A stretch of DNA of 64,000 bases from Clostridium sp. AM22-11AC (lineage in GTDB: Bacteria; Bacillota; Clostridia; Lachnospirales; Lachnospiraceae). The stretch lies in assembly GCF_003473545.1 (NCBI RefSeq), contig NZ_QUCM01000013.1, forward strand, positions 21,990 to 85,989, given 5' to 3'. The stretch's first letter is position 1. Each line of letters opens with the position of its first letter. Shown here one piece after another: positions 1 through 9,435 of this stretch. The notes beneath the pieces are model-generated. The model searched no databases, was not told the origin of the DNA, and was given only the letters and a program-made list of their open reading frames with translations. The translations under genes and the position numbers were made by a program.

Positions 1-348
1 AACATTTTTATCTTCGTATACGATAGATAACTCCTGTTTTTTCTTCCTGTTTCCATTTTCCCCGTTTTTCCCGGCTTTTCCCGAATTTCTGTCTTTTTCT
101 TTTCCTAATGCTGCCAGTTCTGGAAGAGGCGCCGAAAACTTTTCAATGGTCTCATCTGCCAGAAACAGACTGATCTCATCCCCTTCTTCCACCCGTTCAG
201 AACCATCACACTTCTTTCCATTTAAGGTAATGTTTTTCTTTCGCATCATCTTATAAAGAAAGCCTTTTCCTGCCTGGCTTAAATATTTGGACAGCAGCTT
301 ATCCAGCCTCTGTCCTGCCTCATTGGAGGCCACTTTCAGTTTCTGCAT
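1..348 (-). CDS. RluA-family pseudouridine synthase, N-terminal part (runs off the window)
   Basis: Leftward gene cut by the window edge; only the first 116 codons are present. The start ATG at 348 lies just beyond the TAA of the upstream SDR gene (350-352), so the two are probably co-transcribed. The visible part begins MQKLKVASNEAGQRLDKLLS, a typical start of an S4 RNA-binding domain, and continues with the S4 signature (GKGFLYKMMRKKNITLNG) and a Lys/Ser/Arg-rich linker. In RluC/RluD-type enzymes an S4 domain precedes the catalytic domain that isomerises uridine in 23S rRNA. The catalytic Asp lies outside the window, so the subfamily and target site cannot be stated. Confidence 0.8.
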   Translation of the reverse strand, partial: MQKLKVASNEAGQRLDKLLSKYLSQAGKGFLYKMMRKKNITLNGKKCDGSERVEEGDEISLFLADETIEKFSAPLPELAALGKEKDRNSGKAGKNGENGNRKKKQELSIVYEDKNV

Positions 349-349
349 T

Positions 350-1135
350 TTACCAACGATCCTTTCCCGGTAAGTACTCTATCTTTTCCATCATATCTAA
401 GATCAGGCTGTGTGGAAACACTTTTGCAAGGATCCAGAATGCATTCATAAAAAGCCCATAGACAGAAATTTCTCTTCCTGCAATGCTGTCCCGGATTGCT
501 TTTGCCACAACCTTTCCCGGTGCTGCCATAACCAGTTTTTTGTATAATGGAATTTCACCTGTTGTCTGTGCAATATCAAAAAATTCTGTGCGCACCGGTC
601 CCGGGCAAATGGCAGTTACAAATATCTTTCTGCCCTTTAATTCCCTGTTTAATGCCCGGCTGTAGCTTAACACATAGGCCTTTGAAGCTGCATATACTGC
701 AAAGCCCGGCTGGGGCAGAAAGGCTGCACTGGAAGCAAACTGCAGGATGCGGCTGTTCTGAGACATAAAAGGAAGGACCATGGTGGTAACAGCTGTCAGA
801 GCAGTACAGTTTACCTGCACCATTCCTGACTGGTCTTTTTCAGACAGATCACATACATTTCCGATCTTTCCAAAACCAGCTGCATTTACCAGAAATTTCA
901 CCTGGGGTTTCAAGCGTTCTAACTCAGCTTTTAAGATCTCCCGTTCTTTTTCCTGACTCAGATCCAGAACAAATTTACGCACCGGAATATTTACTTTTTC
1001 TTCCAGTTTTACCAGGCGCTCTTTTCGTCTTCCCACTGCCCAGATCTCATCCAGTCCTGGAAACTGCTCCCATAAGCGGATGGCGCATTCCCAGCCCATT
1101 CCAGAAGATGCTCCTGTTATAACAGCAATTTTCAT
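350..1135 (-). CDS. Short-chain dehydrogenase/reductase (SDR) family oxidoreductase
   Basis: A 261-residue classical SDR. The cofactor motif TGASSGMG is at residues 7-14, NAAG at about 84-87, the active-site serines at 135-136 and Y148-xxx-K152 (YAASK). These are the catalytic residues of NAD(P)H-dependent SDRs. The C-terminal 60 residues contain a hydrophobic stretch (VYGLFMNAFWILAKVFP) that may touch the membrane, as in SDRs acting on lipid-like substrates. The gene sits 2 bases after the YgiQ-type gene and just before the RluA-type gene, in one leftward run. The substrate cannot be predicted. Confidence 0.85.
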   Translation of the reverse strand: MKIAVITGASSGMGWECAIRLWEQFPGLDEIWAVGRRKERLVKLEEKVNIPVRKFVLDLSQEKEREILKAELERLKPQVKFLVNAAGFGKIGNVCDLSEKDQSGMVQVNCTALTAVTTMVLPFMSQNSRILQFASSAAFLPQPGFAVYAASKAYVLSYSRALNRELKGRKIFVTAICPGPVRTEFFDIAQTTGEIPLYKKLVMAAPGKVVAKAIRDSIAGREISVYGLFMNAFWILAKVFPHSLILDMMEKIEYLPGKDRW

Positions 1136-1137
1136 TG

Positions 1138-3189
1138 TCAGTTTCCTTTCTTTTTATGAACGTTTCGGATGCCTTTTTTCTTACCTGCAGTTTTCGCTGC
1201 ATTCATCTTGCTTCCTGACAGCTTTTCCATATTTCTGCCGCTTGCGCCTGTATTTCTTCCACCAGTATTTTTTCCTGCTGTATTCCTGTTATTTCCATTC
1301 CTGCTGTTTTCATTCCTGCCAACCGCATTCTTGCCGCCGGAAACTCCCCCATGTCCACGAAACTCTTTCTCATCATGAGCGCTCTTATCAAAATTCCTTG
1401 GCTTGATCAGACATTTCTTATCAAAGCCGATCAGATCCGTTCTTCCGGCAATCTTAAGAGCCTCTGCCACCAGGTCATAATTTTTCGGGTTCCGGTACTG
1501 GATCAGCGCTCTCTGCATAGCCTTCTCATGAGGATTAACAGGCACATACACCTTTTCCATGGTACGGCAGTCATATCCTGTATAATACATGCAGGTGGAA
1601 ATGGTTGACGGTGTCGGATAAAAGTCCTGTACCTGCTCCGGCATGTAGCCCAGATCTCTTAAATACTCCGCCAGCTCCACCGCCTCTTTCATAGAAGAAC
1701 CTGGATGGGAAGACATCAGATAAGGCACCAGATACTGGTCCTTTCCCAGCTTCTCATTCATCTGCTTGTATTCTTTTACAAACTCTCTGTATACACTGTT
1801 TTTCGGCTTGCCCATGCGCATGAGCACCTTATCTGCCACATGCTCCGGCGCAACTTTCAGCTGGCCGCTTACATGGTATTCGCAAAGTTCCCGTAAAAAC
1901 TTCTTTCCCGGGTCCTTTAACAGATAGTCAAAACGGATACCGGAACGGATGAATACTTTCTTTACCTTTGGGATCGCACGCAGCTTTCTTAAGAGTGAAA
2001 TATAATCACTGTGGTCCGCACGCAGGTTCTTACATGGTTCAGGGAACAGACACTGCTTATTAGGGCAGGCACCCTTAGTCAGCTGTTTTTCGCAGGCAGG
2101 GAAACGGAAATTGGCAGTAGGTCCGCCAACATCATGGATATATCCCTTAAAATCAGGCTCTTCTGTAAGAAGTTTTGCCTCATCCACCAATGACTCATGG
2201 CTTCTTGCCTGGATGATCCTTCCCTGATGGAAAGTCAGTGCGCAGAAGCTGCATGCACCAAAACAGCCTCTGTTGCTGATTAGGCTGAATTTGATCTCAC
2301 GGATAGCCGGGACGCCACCGGCTGCCTCATAAGAAGGATGATAGCTTCTCATATATGGCAGAGCATACACATCATCCATCTCATCCTGTGTCAGTGGCTT
2401 TGCAGGCGGGTTCTGTACCACATAAACTTTGCCCTCATAAGGTTCCACCAGACGTTTTCCGGAAAACGGATCTGTATTGCTGTACTGTACAAAAAAGCTT
2501 TCTGCGTACCGTTTCTTATCTTCTAACAGCTCTGTATAGTCCGGAAGCAGCTTATAATCATAAACAGACTCCAGGCTCTTTGTCTTATAAACCGTACCGT
2601 CTATAAAAGTAATATCCTTAATATCCAGTCCGCTGTCCAATGCATCTGCCAGTTCCACAATGGAATGTTCTCCCATTCCATAGGAAATAATATCTGCCTG
2701 GGCATCCAGCAAAATGGACCGCTTCATCTTATTGGACCAGTAATCATAATGAGCCAGACGGCGAAGGCTTGCCTCAATACCTCCGGCAATGATAGGCACA
2801 TCTTTATAAGCAGAACGGATCAGGTTGCAGTATACCACCACTGCATAGTCCGGTCTTTTTCCCATTACCCCACCAGGAGTATAGGAGTCCTCTTTTCTGC
2901 GCTTTTTGGATACGGAATAATGGTTTACCATGGAATCCATATTTCCCGCAGACACCAAAAATCCCAGTCTTGGCCGTCCTAAGATCTGGATGCTCTTATT
3001 GTCCTTCCAGTCCGGCTGGGCAATGATACCTACCTTATAACCATGTGCTTCCAACAGCCTTGAAATAATGGCCGTTCCAAAAGAAGGATGGTCTACATAG
3101 GCATCACCGGAAACATAGACGAAATCGCACTGTTCCCAGCCCCTTTTTTTCATATCTTCTCTGTTGATCGGTAAATAATCATGTACCAT
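1138..3189 (-). CDS. YgiQ-family radical SAM protein
   Basis: A 683-residue protein with the YgiQ layout: an N-terminal cobalamin-binding-like region ([20 protein letters not shown]), then the radical-SAM cysteine cluster CFGACSFC at about residue 305, followed by a long C-terminal domain. Three cysteines of CxxxCxxC should bind a 4Fe-4S cluster that cleaves S-adenosylmethionine. The biochemical role of YgiQ proteins is not settled. The last ~60 residues are a low-complexity tail rich in Asn, Gly, Arg and Lys, probably disordered and perhaps RNA-binding. It abuts the RsuA-HAD gene with no gap, which suggests one transcript. Confidence 0.88.
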   Translation of the reverse strand: MVHDYLPINREDMKKRGWEQCDFVYVSGDAYVDHPSFGTAIISRLLEAHGYKVGIIAQPDWKDNKSIQILGRPRLGFLVSAGNMDSMVNHYSVSKKRRKEDSYTPGGVMGKRPDYAVVVYCNLIRSAYKDVPIIAGGIEASLRRLAHYDYWSNKMKRSILLDAQADIISYGMGEHSIVELADALDSGLDIKDITFIDGTVYKTKSLESVYDYKLLPDYTELLEDKKRYAESFFVQYSNTDPFSGKRLVEPYEGKVYVVQNPPAKPLTQDEMDDVYALPYMRSYHPSYEAAGGVPAIREIKFSLISNRGCFGACSFCALTFHQGRIIQARSHESLVDEAKLLTEEPDFKGYIHDVGGPTANFRFPACEKQLTKGACPNKQCLFPEPCKNLRADHSDYISLLRKLRAIPKVKKVFIRSGIRFDYLLKDPGKKFLRELCEYHVSGQLKVAPEHVADKVLMRMGKPKNSVYREFVKEYKQMNEKLGKDQYLVPYLMSSHPGSSMKEAVELAEYLRDLGYMPEQVQDFYPTPSTISTCMYYTGYDCRTMEKVYVPVNPHEKAMQRALIQYRNPKNYDLVAEALKIAGRTDLIGFDKKCLIKPRNFDKSAHDEKEFRGHGGVSGGKNAVGRNENSRNGNNRNTAGKNTGGRNTGASGRNMEKLSGSKMNAAKTAGKKKGIRNVHKKKGN

Positions 3190-4614
3190 TTATAAAACCT
3201 CGTAAAAATCATGGATCAGCCGGTCAGCCAGCTGTTCCTTTTCTTCTTTCATTGTCTCTGAAAAATCATCTTCTACTGCAATGACATTCATTCCCGCATT
3301 TTTTCCTGCCATGATACCGGCCGGAACATCCTCAAATACCAGACAGTTTTCCGGTTTTGCGCCCAGCCTTCTTGCCACCTCCAGGTAAATATCCGGTGCC
3401 GGTTTTCCGGCTGCCACTTCACAGGCAGTGGCAACTACCTGGAAATATTGTTCCAGTCCTAAAGACTTTAATACAGCATCTACCATTTCCCTTCCGTTGC
3501 TGGTAGCAATACCTGCTTTAATGCCCCGGATGGAAATTTCTTCCAGAAATTCCCTTACCCCCGGTTTTACAGGTACTTCCTTCTGGTATTTTTCCAGAGA
3601 CATTTCCACCCACGCCTGTTTAATCTCTTCAATAGAGTCTGGCAGATTAAAACGTTCCTTAAAATATACTGCTGTTTCTGAAAAACTCATTCCCTCAATG
3701 GCTTTTTGCAGATCAGACGGGCATTCCAGACCATAACGGCCCAGATATTCAACATCAATGGCTTCCCACATCCACATGGAGTCCACCAGAGTGCCATCTA
3801 AGTCAAATAAAACAGCAGAAATGCCGTCTAAAATATGCGTCCGTTCTTTCTCATTGATCTTTCGTTCAAGAGCCTTAAGCTCTTCTTCCTTTAATGCCCG
3901 GTACTCTCCCGGCTTTAAAGACGGATCCAATACCAGCGGCCCCATGGTCATACGTTTTAAGTATACCACTTTACAGCCTAAAACTTCAAACATCCTTTTT
4001 ACCTGGTGGAATTTTCCTTCATGGATCCGCAGTGAAACTGCAGTCAGTCCCTCTTTCATTCCCGCCGGCGGGTCTAATATGACCAGCTCTGCAGGAAGCG
4101 TTTTTACACCTTCTTCTATTATAAGGCCTTCCTGCATCTGCTTTTTGGCATCCTTTGGAAGTGTTCCCTCTATGTAAGCCAGGTATATTTTATCTACATG
4201 TTTCTTCGGAGACAGCAGCTCATGAGCCATTGCCCCGTCGTTGGTGATCAGCAGCAGTCCCTCTGTATCCAGATCCAGACGTCCCACCGGAAACAGGTCC
4301 TTGCGCAAAGCAGCGTCGATCAGACTTATTACAGTAGGATATTTCCCATCCTCTGTAGCTGATACAGTACCTGCCGGTTTATTTAACATAAAATATTCTG
4401 TGTGTGCATAAGAAACCGGCTGTCCGTCCAGTAAGACCACATCTTTTTCCGGATCTATTTTTCCATCCGTTGCCTTTATCACAGTTCCATTTACCTGGAT
4501 CCGTCCTTTTTTCGCCATTTCCTTGATCTGGCTGCGGCTTCCTTTTCCCATTTCCACCAGAAATTTGTCCAGGCGCATACTGGAATTAGAAGCTTTTTTC
4601 TTCTTTTCTGCCAT
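3190..4614 (-). CDS. Fused RsuA-type pseudouridine synthase and HAD-superfamily hydrolase
   Basis: One uninterrupted 474-codon gene with two enzyme domains. Residues 11-250 form an RsuA/RluB/E/F-type synthase: S4 domain (RLDKFLVEMGKGSRSQI), then the catalytic loop GRLDLDTEGLLL with the presumed catalytic Asp at 114. Residues 265-474 form a complete HAD phosphatase of the beta-phosphoglucomutase/YhdA-like type: motif I DLDGT (D271, D273), motif II ATSNG, motif III/IV GKPAPD and FEDVPAGIMAG. These two are usually separate genes. The linker is short (KINEKERTHILDGIS) and there is no internal stop or clear internal RBS in the sequence. A role joining rRNA modification and phosphate-ester clearance is speculation. 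Confidence 0.87.
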   Translation of the reverse strand: MAEKKKKASNSSMRLDKFLVEMGKGSRSQIKEMAKKGRIQVNGTVIKATDGKIDPEKDVVLLDGQPVSYAHTEYFMLNKPAGTVSATEDGKYPTVISLIDAALRKDLFPVGRLDLDTEGLLLITNDGAMAHELLSPKKHVDKIYLAYIEGTLPKDAKKQMQEGLIIEEGVKTLPAELVILDPPAGMKEGLTAVSLRIHEGKFHQVKRMFEVLGCKVVYLKRMTMGPLVLDPSLKPGEYRALKEEELKALERKINEKERTHILDGISAVLFDLDGTLVDSMWMWEAIDVEYLGRYGLECPSDLQKAIEGMSFSETAVYFKERFNLPDSIEEIKQAWVEMSLEKYQKEVPVKPGVREFLEEISIRGIKAGIATSNGREMVDAVLKSLGLEQYFQVVATACEVAAGKPAPDIYLEVARRLGAKPENCLVFEDVPAGIMAGKNAGMNVIAVEDDFSETMKEEKEQLADRLIHDFYEVL

Positions 4615-4631
4615 ATTTCATTTATCCTCTC

Positions 4632-6035
4632 TTACTGCCAGCGCCAGCCTGCATAGTATTTATTTTTAAGGGTCATTCCATTGCCTTTGGCCCAGCCTAA
4701 AGGAAAGCCTTCTACTGTAACCAGACACCAGCCCTTTACCGGTTCTTCCTCATTTACAAGAATGATCGTTTCTCCTTTTAAATAGCGGATCACACGTTCA
4801 TCCTCTGTTTTCAGATCAAGGCGTACCGGATATTCGTCTTTTTTTAATGCCATTGCAAACGCCTGGGATGGTTCAAAACGACCTTTCTTTAACTCACCCA
4901 GATGCAGCCCTGTTCGCAAAAACCGCAGCGGAAGTCCTGTTTTTAAGCCCTCCGGCAGATAATATACCTGCTCATCCCGGATATAGATACGGCCTAAATC
5001 CCATTCCTTCCTGCAGTTTTTCAGAAATTTCATCAGATCTTCCTGTTTGCCTGCTTCCTTGGCCCGCTTTGAAGCCTCTTTTTCATCTCCTGATAGCCTC
5101 AAAACAGCTGCACCACTGCCAGAACCATTTTCATCCTCTTTCTTGTGGAATAATGCCAGGAAATGTCCTTCCCCCTGGATCCGGTGTGGGAACAGGCGGG
5201 CAGTCTGTGGATATCCAAAACCATCCGAAAGTCCCTTAAACTGCTCTTTATCAATAGGAACCAGTTCCATGGATGGATATTTTTCTAAAATATACGCCAC
5301 ATTTTCCTCATCTTCTTTTTTTGAGAAGGTACAGGTAGAATAAAGCATCATTCCTCCTGGTTTTAACATGGCCACAGCCTGCTCTAAGATCTCCCTCTGG
5401 ATTGAGCTGTAATAAGAGGGGCCTCTGCTTACCCAGTCCTTTACCATATCCTCTTCCCTGCGAAACATTCCTTCCCCGGAACATGGTGCATCTACTAAAA
5501 TCTTATCAAAAAACTCCGGCCATACAGCTGCCAGTTTTCCCGGTTCTTCACTTAAAACAGAAATATTTTCTGCTCCTGCCAGTTCCAGGTTTTTAAGTAA
5601 TGCTCTTGCCCTGGAATAACTGATGTCATTGGATACAAGCATTCCTTTTCCCTGAAGTTTTGCTGCCAGTTCCGTACTTTTTCCTCCCGGTGCCGCACAT
5701 ACGTCTAAGACCTTATCTCCCGGTTCTACCGGAAGCACAGCCGCTGGTGCCATGGCACTGGGCTCCTGAAGATAATAAAGACCGGCATAATAAAAAGGAT
5801 GTCTGGCAGGACGTTCTGTGTCTTCATAATAAAATCCCTTTTCCGTCCAGTCTACAGGTGTCAGTTCCAGGTGGGAAAGATTTTTAAATTCCTCCGGCAT
5901 AATTTTCAATGTATTTACACGCAGACCTGGTTTCCACGCTTCCTCATAGCTTTTTATATATGCCTCATATTCATCTCCTAAAAGCTGTTCCATTTCCTTT
6001 AAGAACGCTTCCGGCAGCTGTTTCACATCTGTCAT
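4632..6035 (-). CDS. RsmF/NOL1-NOP2-sun family rRNA cytosine-C5 methyltransferase
   Basis: A 467-residue SAM-dependent RNA m5C methylase. SAM-binding motif: DVCAAPGGKSTELA; catalytic motifs DAPCSGEGMFR and STCTFSKKEDEEN, giving the two cysteines typical of the family. The C-terminal third, after the methylase fold, matches the RsmF-type extension (a PUA-like domain), ending in FPLGWAKGNG. I chose the ATG at 6035 rather than one six codons upstream at 6053, because AAGGAG lies 7 bases before 6035 and the upstream ATG has no RBS. It heads the leftward run 6035 to 1. The modified rRNA position cannot be assigned without alignment. Confidence 0.87.
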   Translation of the reverse strand: MTDVKQLPEAFLKEMEQLLGDEYEAYIKSYEEAWKPGLRVNTLKIMPEEFKNLSHLELTPVDWTEKGFYYEDTERPARHPFYYAGLYYLQEPSAMAPAAVLPVEPGDKVLDVCAAPGGKSTELAAKLQGKGMLVSNDISYSRARALLKNLELAGAENISVLSEEPGKLAAVWPEFFDKILVDAPCSGEGMFRREEDMVKDWVSRGPSYYSSIQREILEQAVAMLKPGGMMLYSTCTFSKKEDEENVAYILEKYPSMELVPIDKEQFKGLSDGFGYPQTARLFPHRIQGEGHFLALFHKKEDENGSGSGAAVLRLSGDEKEASKRAKEAGKQEDLMKFLKNCRKEWDLGRIYIRDEQVYYLPEGLKTGLPLRFLRTGLHLGELKKGRFEPSQAFAMALKKDEYPVRLDLKTEDERVIRYLKGETIILVNEEEPVKGWCLVTVEGFPLGWAKGNGMTLKNKYYAGWRWQ

Positions 6036-6128
6036 ATCCTGCTCCTTATACATGCTACTACTTAAACATCATTTTTCAAAAGATCCGGCCATATATTAAA
6101 ACAAACCCTGCATTTAACCGGAGGCCCT

Positions 6129-7103
6129 ATGAAACGGATCCTCTTAAGCCTTCTGGCCCTGTTCTTTCTTATCCTGCTTTTGCTCTCTCCGGGTACCGCT
6201 TTGGAAGGTGCCAGAAAGGGACTCCTTCTCTGGGCTTACACAGTTTTGCCTACTTTGCTGCCTTTTATGATCGGAACCGGCGTCATTGCTGCCATGGGCG
6301 CTGTAGGTCTTGTTGTAAAGCCCTTTTCTCCTTTATTATCCGGAGTATTCCACTTTTCTCAGCCTGCAGGCTTCGTTTTTCTCACCGGACTGTTATGCGG
6401 CTATCCCATGGGGGCTAAAATGGACCGGGACTTATTAGAAAGGGGACAGATTTCCTGGGAAGAAGCCTGCTATCTTCTCTCCATCTGCAATCATCCAAGC
6501 CCTATGTTCCTCACCGGTTATACAGTGATGGAAGGACAGAAGCTCCTTCCACCTTCCATAAAATTTCCTCTTTTTCCCTTCCTTGCAGCCCTTTATCTTC
6601 CAGTTTTTCCCATTTCTTATCTGGCAAGGCATTATTATGATAAAAAATCCAAAAAGAACAGGAAGATACGTCCTTCTGTCTGGTCCGGTGTCTCTCACAC
6701 AGCACCCATTTCTTCCTTCTCCCTGGATGAGCACCTGATGAGCTGCCTTGAAACTATGGAAAAAATCGGGCTTTATATCATGCTGTTTTCCATCTTATCC
6801 CTGTATCTTTTTAAGCTGCCCCTTCCCGGCCCTGTTATTTTAAAACCTGCTCTTATGGGGCTTTTAGAGATCACTACCGGGATCCAAACCATCTGCGAAC
6901 ATACATCCGGTCTCACTGGTCTGCTCTTAGTCACTGCAAGTGTTGCTTTTGGCGGTATCAGCGGTATTTTCCAGACCCGCAGTGTTCTTACAATGCACAG
7001 CGGCAGAAAAAATGCCGGACTCTCCATCCGGCATTATATCTTCTGGAAAGCCCTTCACAGTTTACTTTCCTGCGTATTCTTTTGGATTCTCTTAAAAATC
7101 TGA
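6129..7103 (+). CDS. ylbJ: YlbJ-like sporulation integral membrane protein
   Basis: A 324-residue polytopic membrane protein with about eight hydrophobic segments. It shows the nucleoside-recognition (Gate) fold pattern: LLLWAYTVLPTLLPFMIGTG near residues 33-52 and GLLCGYPMGAK near residue 90, typical of YlbJ/SpoIIIAE-like Gate proteins. YlbJ is needed for spore cortex formation in Bacillus. Context supports the call: the rsmD (ylbH), coaD (ylbI) and ylbJ genes are neighbours in Bacillus, and here rsmD and coaD lie next door. The gene is divergent from the RsmF gene and convergent with the coiled-coil gene, 14 bases from its stop. Confidence 0.75.
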   Translation: MKRILLSLLALFFLILLLLSPGTALEGARKGLLLWAYTVLPTLLPFMIGTGVIAAMGAVGLVVKPFSPLLSGVFHFSQPAGFVFLTGLLCGYPMGAKMDRDLLERGQISWEEACYLLSICNHPSPMFLTGYTVMEGQKLLPPSIKFPLFPFLAALYLPVFPISYLARHYYDKKSKKNRKIRPSVWSGVSHTAPISSFSLDEHLMSCLETMEKIGLYIMLFSILSLYLFKLPLPGPVILKPALMGLLEITTGIQTICEHTSGLTGLLLVTASVAFGGISGIFQTRSVLTMHSGRKNAGLSIRHYIFWKALHSLLSCVFFWILLKI

Positions 7104-7117
7104 TCCCTTTCAGAAAT

Positions 7118-7813
7118 TTAAGCTTCTTCCTTCTTTTCTTCCTGAGGTGCTGCCTGTGCTTCCGGTTCCTGCTGTACAAGACCACCAGACAGTTCCTTAC
7201 GGTTGTTGGTTACAATGTCATAGCTGGACTGCATGGAACTCATAAAGGAGTCAAAACGTCCCTTTGCAGTTTCCATGGTATGATCCATAATATTCTGAAG
7301 GCTGCGCAGCATATCGTCTGTATACTGGATCGCACCCTGGCGGATATTGTTTGCATCATTAACAGCTGCATCTACGATTGCCTGAGCCTGGACATTTGCC
7401 TGCTCAACTACTTCGTTTGCATGTTCATAAGCACGCTGCATGATCTCATGGTCATTGACCATCTCGTTGGTCTGTGCATCCGCCTGTGCTACCATAGAAT
7501 TAGCCTGTTCGGTTGCCTGCTCTACCATGGTGTTTGCCTGCTCTGTAGCCTGTGCGATCATGGAGTCAGACTGTTTCTTTGCGTCTGCCAGCATAGACTC
7601 AGACTGAGCCTGGGCATCACTTAAAATGGTCTCCTGCTGGCTGATGATCTTCTGGTATTTCTTGATCTCATCCGGGATACGCATCCGAAGCTCTACTAAC
7701 AGCTCTTCCATTTCTTCCTTATTAACAATGATCTTGCTGTTGGACAGAGCCTGGAATTTACAACTGTCTATGTATTCTTCAATTTCACTGATCAACTGTT
7801 CAATTCTGCTCAT
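7118..7813 (-). CDS. Coiled-coil protein, DivIVA/ATPase-subunit-like, function unknown
   Basis: 231 residues, almost entirely helical. Residues ~50-175 form a long coiled coil of near-repeats such as MVEQATEQANSMVAQADAQT, rich in Ala, Gln and Met; the tail is acidic and Gln/Pro rich. The N-terminus (RIEQLISEIEEYIDSCK) resembles conserved Clostridia proteins annotated as 'ATPase' or DivIVA-like, but no ATPase motif is present. It has a good RBS (AAAGGAGAAC) and lies just downstream of coaD, 44 bases after it, so it probably belongs to the rsmD-coaD transcript. A scaffold role in division or envelope placement would be inference from the coiled coil only. Confidence 0.6.
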   Translation of the reverse strand: MSRIEQLISEIEEYIDSCKFQALSNSKIIVNKEEMEELLVELRMRIPDEIKKYQKIISQQETILSDAQAQSESMLADAKKQSDSMIAQATEQANTMVEQATEQANSMVAQADAQTNEMVNDHEIMQRAYEHANEVVEQANVQAQAIVDAAVNDANNIRQGAIQYTDDMLRSLQNIMDHTMETAKGRFDSFMSSMQSSYDIVTNNRKELSGGLVQQEPEAQAAPQEEKKEEA

Positions 7814-7857
7814 TTTATCGTTCTCCTTTGGTTTATTACGTGTATCTATTACATACT

Positions 7858-8349
7858 CTATACGTTTTTCATCTCTTCCAGCTTTTCTTTCACCCGTTCT
7901 ACAACAATAGGATGTAAAAATTCTTTAATATCGCCGTTAAATTCTGCGATTTCTTTTACAATACTGGAACTGAGATAGGAATATTTCAAATTCGTGGTTA
8001 AAAATATAGTATCGATCTCCGGCGCGATCACTCGATTGGTCTGCGCCATCTGAAGTTCATACTCAAAATCTGTGATCGCTCTTAATCCTCTTACGATCAC
8101 ATTTGCCTGATTTTGACGGACAAAATCGATCAGAAGGCCCTGAAAAGACTGCACCTCTACATTTGGAATATCCGCAGTCACTTCCTTTAACAGCTCCACT
8201 CTTTCCTCTGCAGTAAACAATGGTGATTTGGAACGGTTTTTCAAAACACCGATGATCACTTTGTCAAACATCTTAGAAGTACGCTGGATAATATCAATAT
8301 GTCCTAATGTAACCGGATCAAAACTTCCCGGATATACTGCGACTCTCAT
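7858..8349 (-). CDS. coaD: Pantetheine-phosphate adenylyltransferase
   Basis: 163 residues, the usual CoaD length. It transfers AMP from ATP to 4'-phosphopantetheine, the penultimate step of coenzyme A synthesis, in the cytoplasm. Visible motifs: [15 protein letters not shown] with the T/HxGH nucleotidyltransferase signature, [11 protein letters not shown] with the substrate-binding Arg, and the C-terminal [13 protein letters not shown] loop. The ATG directly follows the rsmD stop (TAAATG) and is preceded by AAGGGGGC. The rsmD-coaD pair is conserved in Firmicutes. Confidence 0.96.
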   Translation of the reverse strand: MRVAVYPGSFDPVTLGHIDIIQRTSKMFDKVIIGVLKNRSKSPLFTAEERVELLKEVTADIPNVEVQSFQGLLIDFVRQNQANVIVRGLRAITDFEYELQMAQTNRVIAPEIDTIFLTTNLKYSYLSSSIVKEIAEFNGDIKEFLHPIVVERVKEKLEEMKNV

Positions 8350-8907
8350 TTATGCCCCCTTGCCAGCAAATATATGCTTGTTGGTCTTGTATACTTTTTC
8401 TTTTATCATATGAAAGCCTGCGTCAGAAAGCCAGTCAAAATCCGTTTCCTTGGAAGCTTCTATAATGATCAGAGTATCTTCTGTCACCATAGGTGAACTG
8501 GAAAGATATTCTAAAACACGGTTTTCAAATTCATGGTTATATGGCGGATCCATAAAAATAATATCAAACCGTGGATTTCTTCCCTCTAATTTTTTCAGTC
8601 CTGCGATCACATCACAGTTTAACACCAGCGCTCCCTCTTCTAAATGGGTGCGGCTTAAATTTTCCCGGATACAGGAAACTGCCTCCGGATTACTTTCCAC
8701 AAAAAATGCCTGTTTTGCGCCCCGGCTCAAAGCTTCGATACCGATCGCTCCGCTTCCGGAAAACAGGTCCAGAAAAGTACAGCCCGGGATCTGGGTATTT
8801 AACATATTAAATAAAGTTTCCTTGATCCGGTCTGTGGTAGGTCTTGTATCCATACCTTCTATTGTCTTTAAAAGCAGCCTTCTTGCGCTGCCAGCAATTA
8901 CTCTCAT
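8350..8907 (-). CDS. rsmD: 16S rRNA (guanine-966-N2)-methyltransferase
   Basis: 185 residues starting MRVIAGSARR, the typical RsmD N-terminus. SAM-binding motif FLDLFSGSGAIGIEALSRGA and catalytic DPPY (IIFMDPPYNHEF) are present. It methylates G966 of 16S rRNA in the small subunit. An in-frame ATG 21 codons upstream (8970) is rejected: an AGGAG box lies 11 bases before 8907, and the promoter at 8970-8998 would begin the transcript downstream of that earlier ATG. Translation is coupled to coaD, which starts at the next base after the stop. Confidence 0.93.
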   Translation of the reverse strand: MRVIAGSARRLLLKTIEGMDTRPTTDRIKETLFNMLNTQIPGCTFLDLFSGSGAIGIEALSRGAKQAFFVESNPEAVSCIRENLSRTHLEEGALVLNCDVIAGLKKLEGRNPRFDIIFMDPPYNHEFENRVLEYLSSSPMVTEDTLIIIEASKETDFDWLSDAGFHMIKEKVYKTNKHIFAGKGA

Positions 8908-8969
8908 GTAATATAAACTCCTGTATGAGCAGCCTGTATCGTACTTCTGCTCTGTTTTCATTCCCAACA

Positions 8970-8998
8970 AGTATAATATGAAAATTTACTTAATACAA
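8970..8998 (-). promoter_or_regulatory. Sigma-A-type promoter for rsmD-coaD
   Basis: On the minus strand TTGTAT (8998-8993), a 17-base spacer and TATACT (8975-8970). The predicted start near 8963 leaves about 55 bases of leader before the rsmD ATG at 8907. Confidence 0.6.
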
Positions 8999-9070
8999 GG
9001 TTTTTTTAAGGATTTTGCATTTTTTAACAATTTACGCAGAACCTTCTAGTGTATTATCTTAAGATGGTCA

Positions 9071-9077
9071 CATACTA
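9071..9077 (+). promoter_or_regulatory. Possible sigma-G -10 element for the SASP gene
   Basis: CATACTA matches the -10 consensus of forespore sigma-G promoters and stands 67 bases before the SASP start. The -35 region (GTATTA at 9051) is poorly spaced, so this is tentative. Confidence 0.4.
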
Positions 9078-9143
9078 AGAACGTAACAAACAACAAGCTC
9101 TTAAAACAAAAGAGCACTTTCTCAATTAAGGAGGCGTTTTATT

Positions 9144-9347
9144 ATGTCTAACAACACAAACAAAACAAACGTACCTGAAGCAAAGGAAGCCATGGATCGA
9201 TTTAAAATGGAGGTAGCCAACGAGCTTGGAGTACCTTTAAGCAACGGTTACAACGGCAACCTTACCTCTGCACAGAATGGTTCTGTAGGCGGCTATATGG
9301 TCAAGAAAATGATCGAGAACCAGGAACGCCAGATGGCAGGTAAGTAA
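9144..9347 (+). CDS. Alpha/beta-type small acid-soluble spore protein
   Basis: 67 residues. The core AMDRFKMEVANELGVPL and GGYMVKKMIENQE are the two conserved segments of alpha/beta SASPs, the second being the DNA-binding helix. The GPR protease site is normally within the first segment (E-x-A here near ELGV). SASPs coat spore DNA in the A form and are degraded at germination. The RBS AAGGAGG is ideal, a sigma-G-like -10 stands upstream, and a strong terminator follows. This gene is direct evidence that the host forms endospores. Confidence 0.96.
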   Translation: MSNNTNKTNVPEAKEAMDRFKMEVANELGVPLSNGYNGNLTSAQNGSVGGYMVKKMIENQERQMAGK

Positions 9348-9371
9348 AACTCCTTAGTGCTAAGAAAAGAT

Positions 9372-9408
9372 CACCCCAGGCAGGATTTTCTGTCCGGGGT
9401 GGTTTTTT
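9372..9408 (+). terminator. Intrinsic terminator after the SASP gene
   Basis: Stem CACCCC-(A)-GG / CCGGGGTG followed by seven T residues. It also lies between two converging genes (SASP and recG). Confidence 0.85.
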
Positions 9409-9435
9409 TGACGCCATTTTTTCTGGAATATTATC

